From positions 1-39,623 of the forward strand of contig JAZADN010000114.1 in NCBI GenBank assembly GCA_036123585.1: a stretch of DNA of 39,623 bases. The letters are read 5' to 3'. A program made the translations under genes and the position numbers. The DNA comes from UBA9410 sp036123585. Its GTDB lineage: Bacteria; Actinomycetota; Acidimicrobiia; Acidimicrobiales; MedAcidi-G1. Shown here piece by piece: positions 39,489-39,623 of this stretch (positions are counted from its first letter, which is position 1; every line of letters starts with the position of its first letter). The notes below the pieces were generated by a model. That model made no database searches, was not told where the DNA came from, and saw only the letters and a list, made by a program, of their open reading frames with translations.

Positions 39489-39623
39489 TCAGCCGCCGGC
39501 TGCCTCGGCGATCCAGGCGGCGACGTGGGCGGCGTTGTCGGCCATCCAGCCGGACGCCAGCTCAGCGACGTGCTCCTGGGAACCGTCACCGTCGGTCTGG
39601 TCGACCTGCAGGAACGAGATGTC
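39489..39623 (-). CDS. C-terminal end of a probable solute-binding protein (5' part outside window)
   Basis: Only the last 44 residues are visible, ending 'AELASGWMADNAAHVAAWIAEAAGG' just before TGA. The 'WMADNAAHVAAWI' ending resembles glycine betaine/proline OpuAC-type binding proteins, which commonly end with '...WLxxNxdxVxxWL'. It is unlike the usual end of polar amino acid binding proteins. A strong terminator follows, so it is a separate transcription unit from the permease operon. The assignment is tentative because so little sequence is present. Confidence 0.5.
   Translation of the reverse strand, partial: DISFLQVDQTDGDGSQEHVAELASGWMADNAAHVAAWIAEAAGG

Overview
The window looks like a chromosome segment of a high-GC actinobacterium, most likely a free-living or marine Acidimicrobiia-type organism. 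This is inferred from the very GC-rich third codon positions, the frequent GTG/TTG starts, the many fatty-acid/CoA genes, the DUF35/thiolase pairs, and a start-proximal TANNNT box typical of leaderless actinobacterial transcripts. No rRNA, tRNA, insertion sequence, CRISPR array or phage gene was seen. Coding density is very high: the longest gene-free stretch is about 197 bases (39292-39488), so no stretch above 300 bases lacks a gene.

Layout. (1) 1-5169: the end of a small Cys-containing exported protein, then a MacAB-like ABC efflux operon whose adaptor is hugely expanded by Calx-beta-like domains and a repeated coiled coil. (2) 5212-15661: a mixed housekeeping and CoA region with RsgA, an acyl-CoA ligase, YbaK-like and Lrp/AsnC proteins, a DUF6356-like protein, asparaginase II, an SDR, a YtrA-type GntR regulator, PII, a crotonase, an RraA-like protein and class I FBP aldolase. 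(3) 15722-22501: a CoA/alcohol catabolic block with a crotonase, a Zn alcohol dehydrogenase, a tandem DUF35 protein, two thiolase-fold proteins lacking the usual catalytic residues, a ferredoxin and a ferredoxin reductase. (4) 22498-31704: a DUF4333-like lipoprotein, aminopeptidase N, adenosine kinase, dienoyl-CoA isomerase, a YcaQ-type glycosylase and a split ADP-forming acyl-CoA synthetase. (5) 31782-39491: a long minus-strand run of polar amino acid ABC genes, a nucleoside-type ABC importer (ATPase and two permeases), a PhyH dioxygenase and adenosine deaminase. The end of a substrate-binding protein gene follows at the window edge.

The most striking content is two separate ArsC-family (thioredoxin-fold) genes, at 7806-8177 (-) and 13852-14238 (+). 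In each, the codon for the catalytic cysteine of the HNPxC motif is an in-frame TGA, followed 7-8 nt later by a perfect 5-bp stem, 5-nt loop hairpin. Both read through to complete C-terminal halves. The best explanation is two selenocysteine-containing ArsC-like oxidoreductases in one genome. Ordinary gene callers would truncate both, or start them downstream of the TGA.

At the pathway level, the nucleoside importer, adenosine deaminase and adenosine kinase suggest purine nucleoside salvage. The acyl-CoA ligases, crotonases, SDR, dienoyl-CoA isomerase and thiolase/DUF35 block suggest growth on fatty or alicyclic acids. All functional calls rest on reading motifs by eye; no database search was run.
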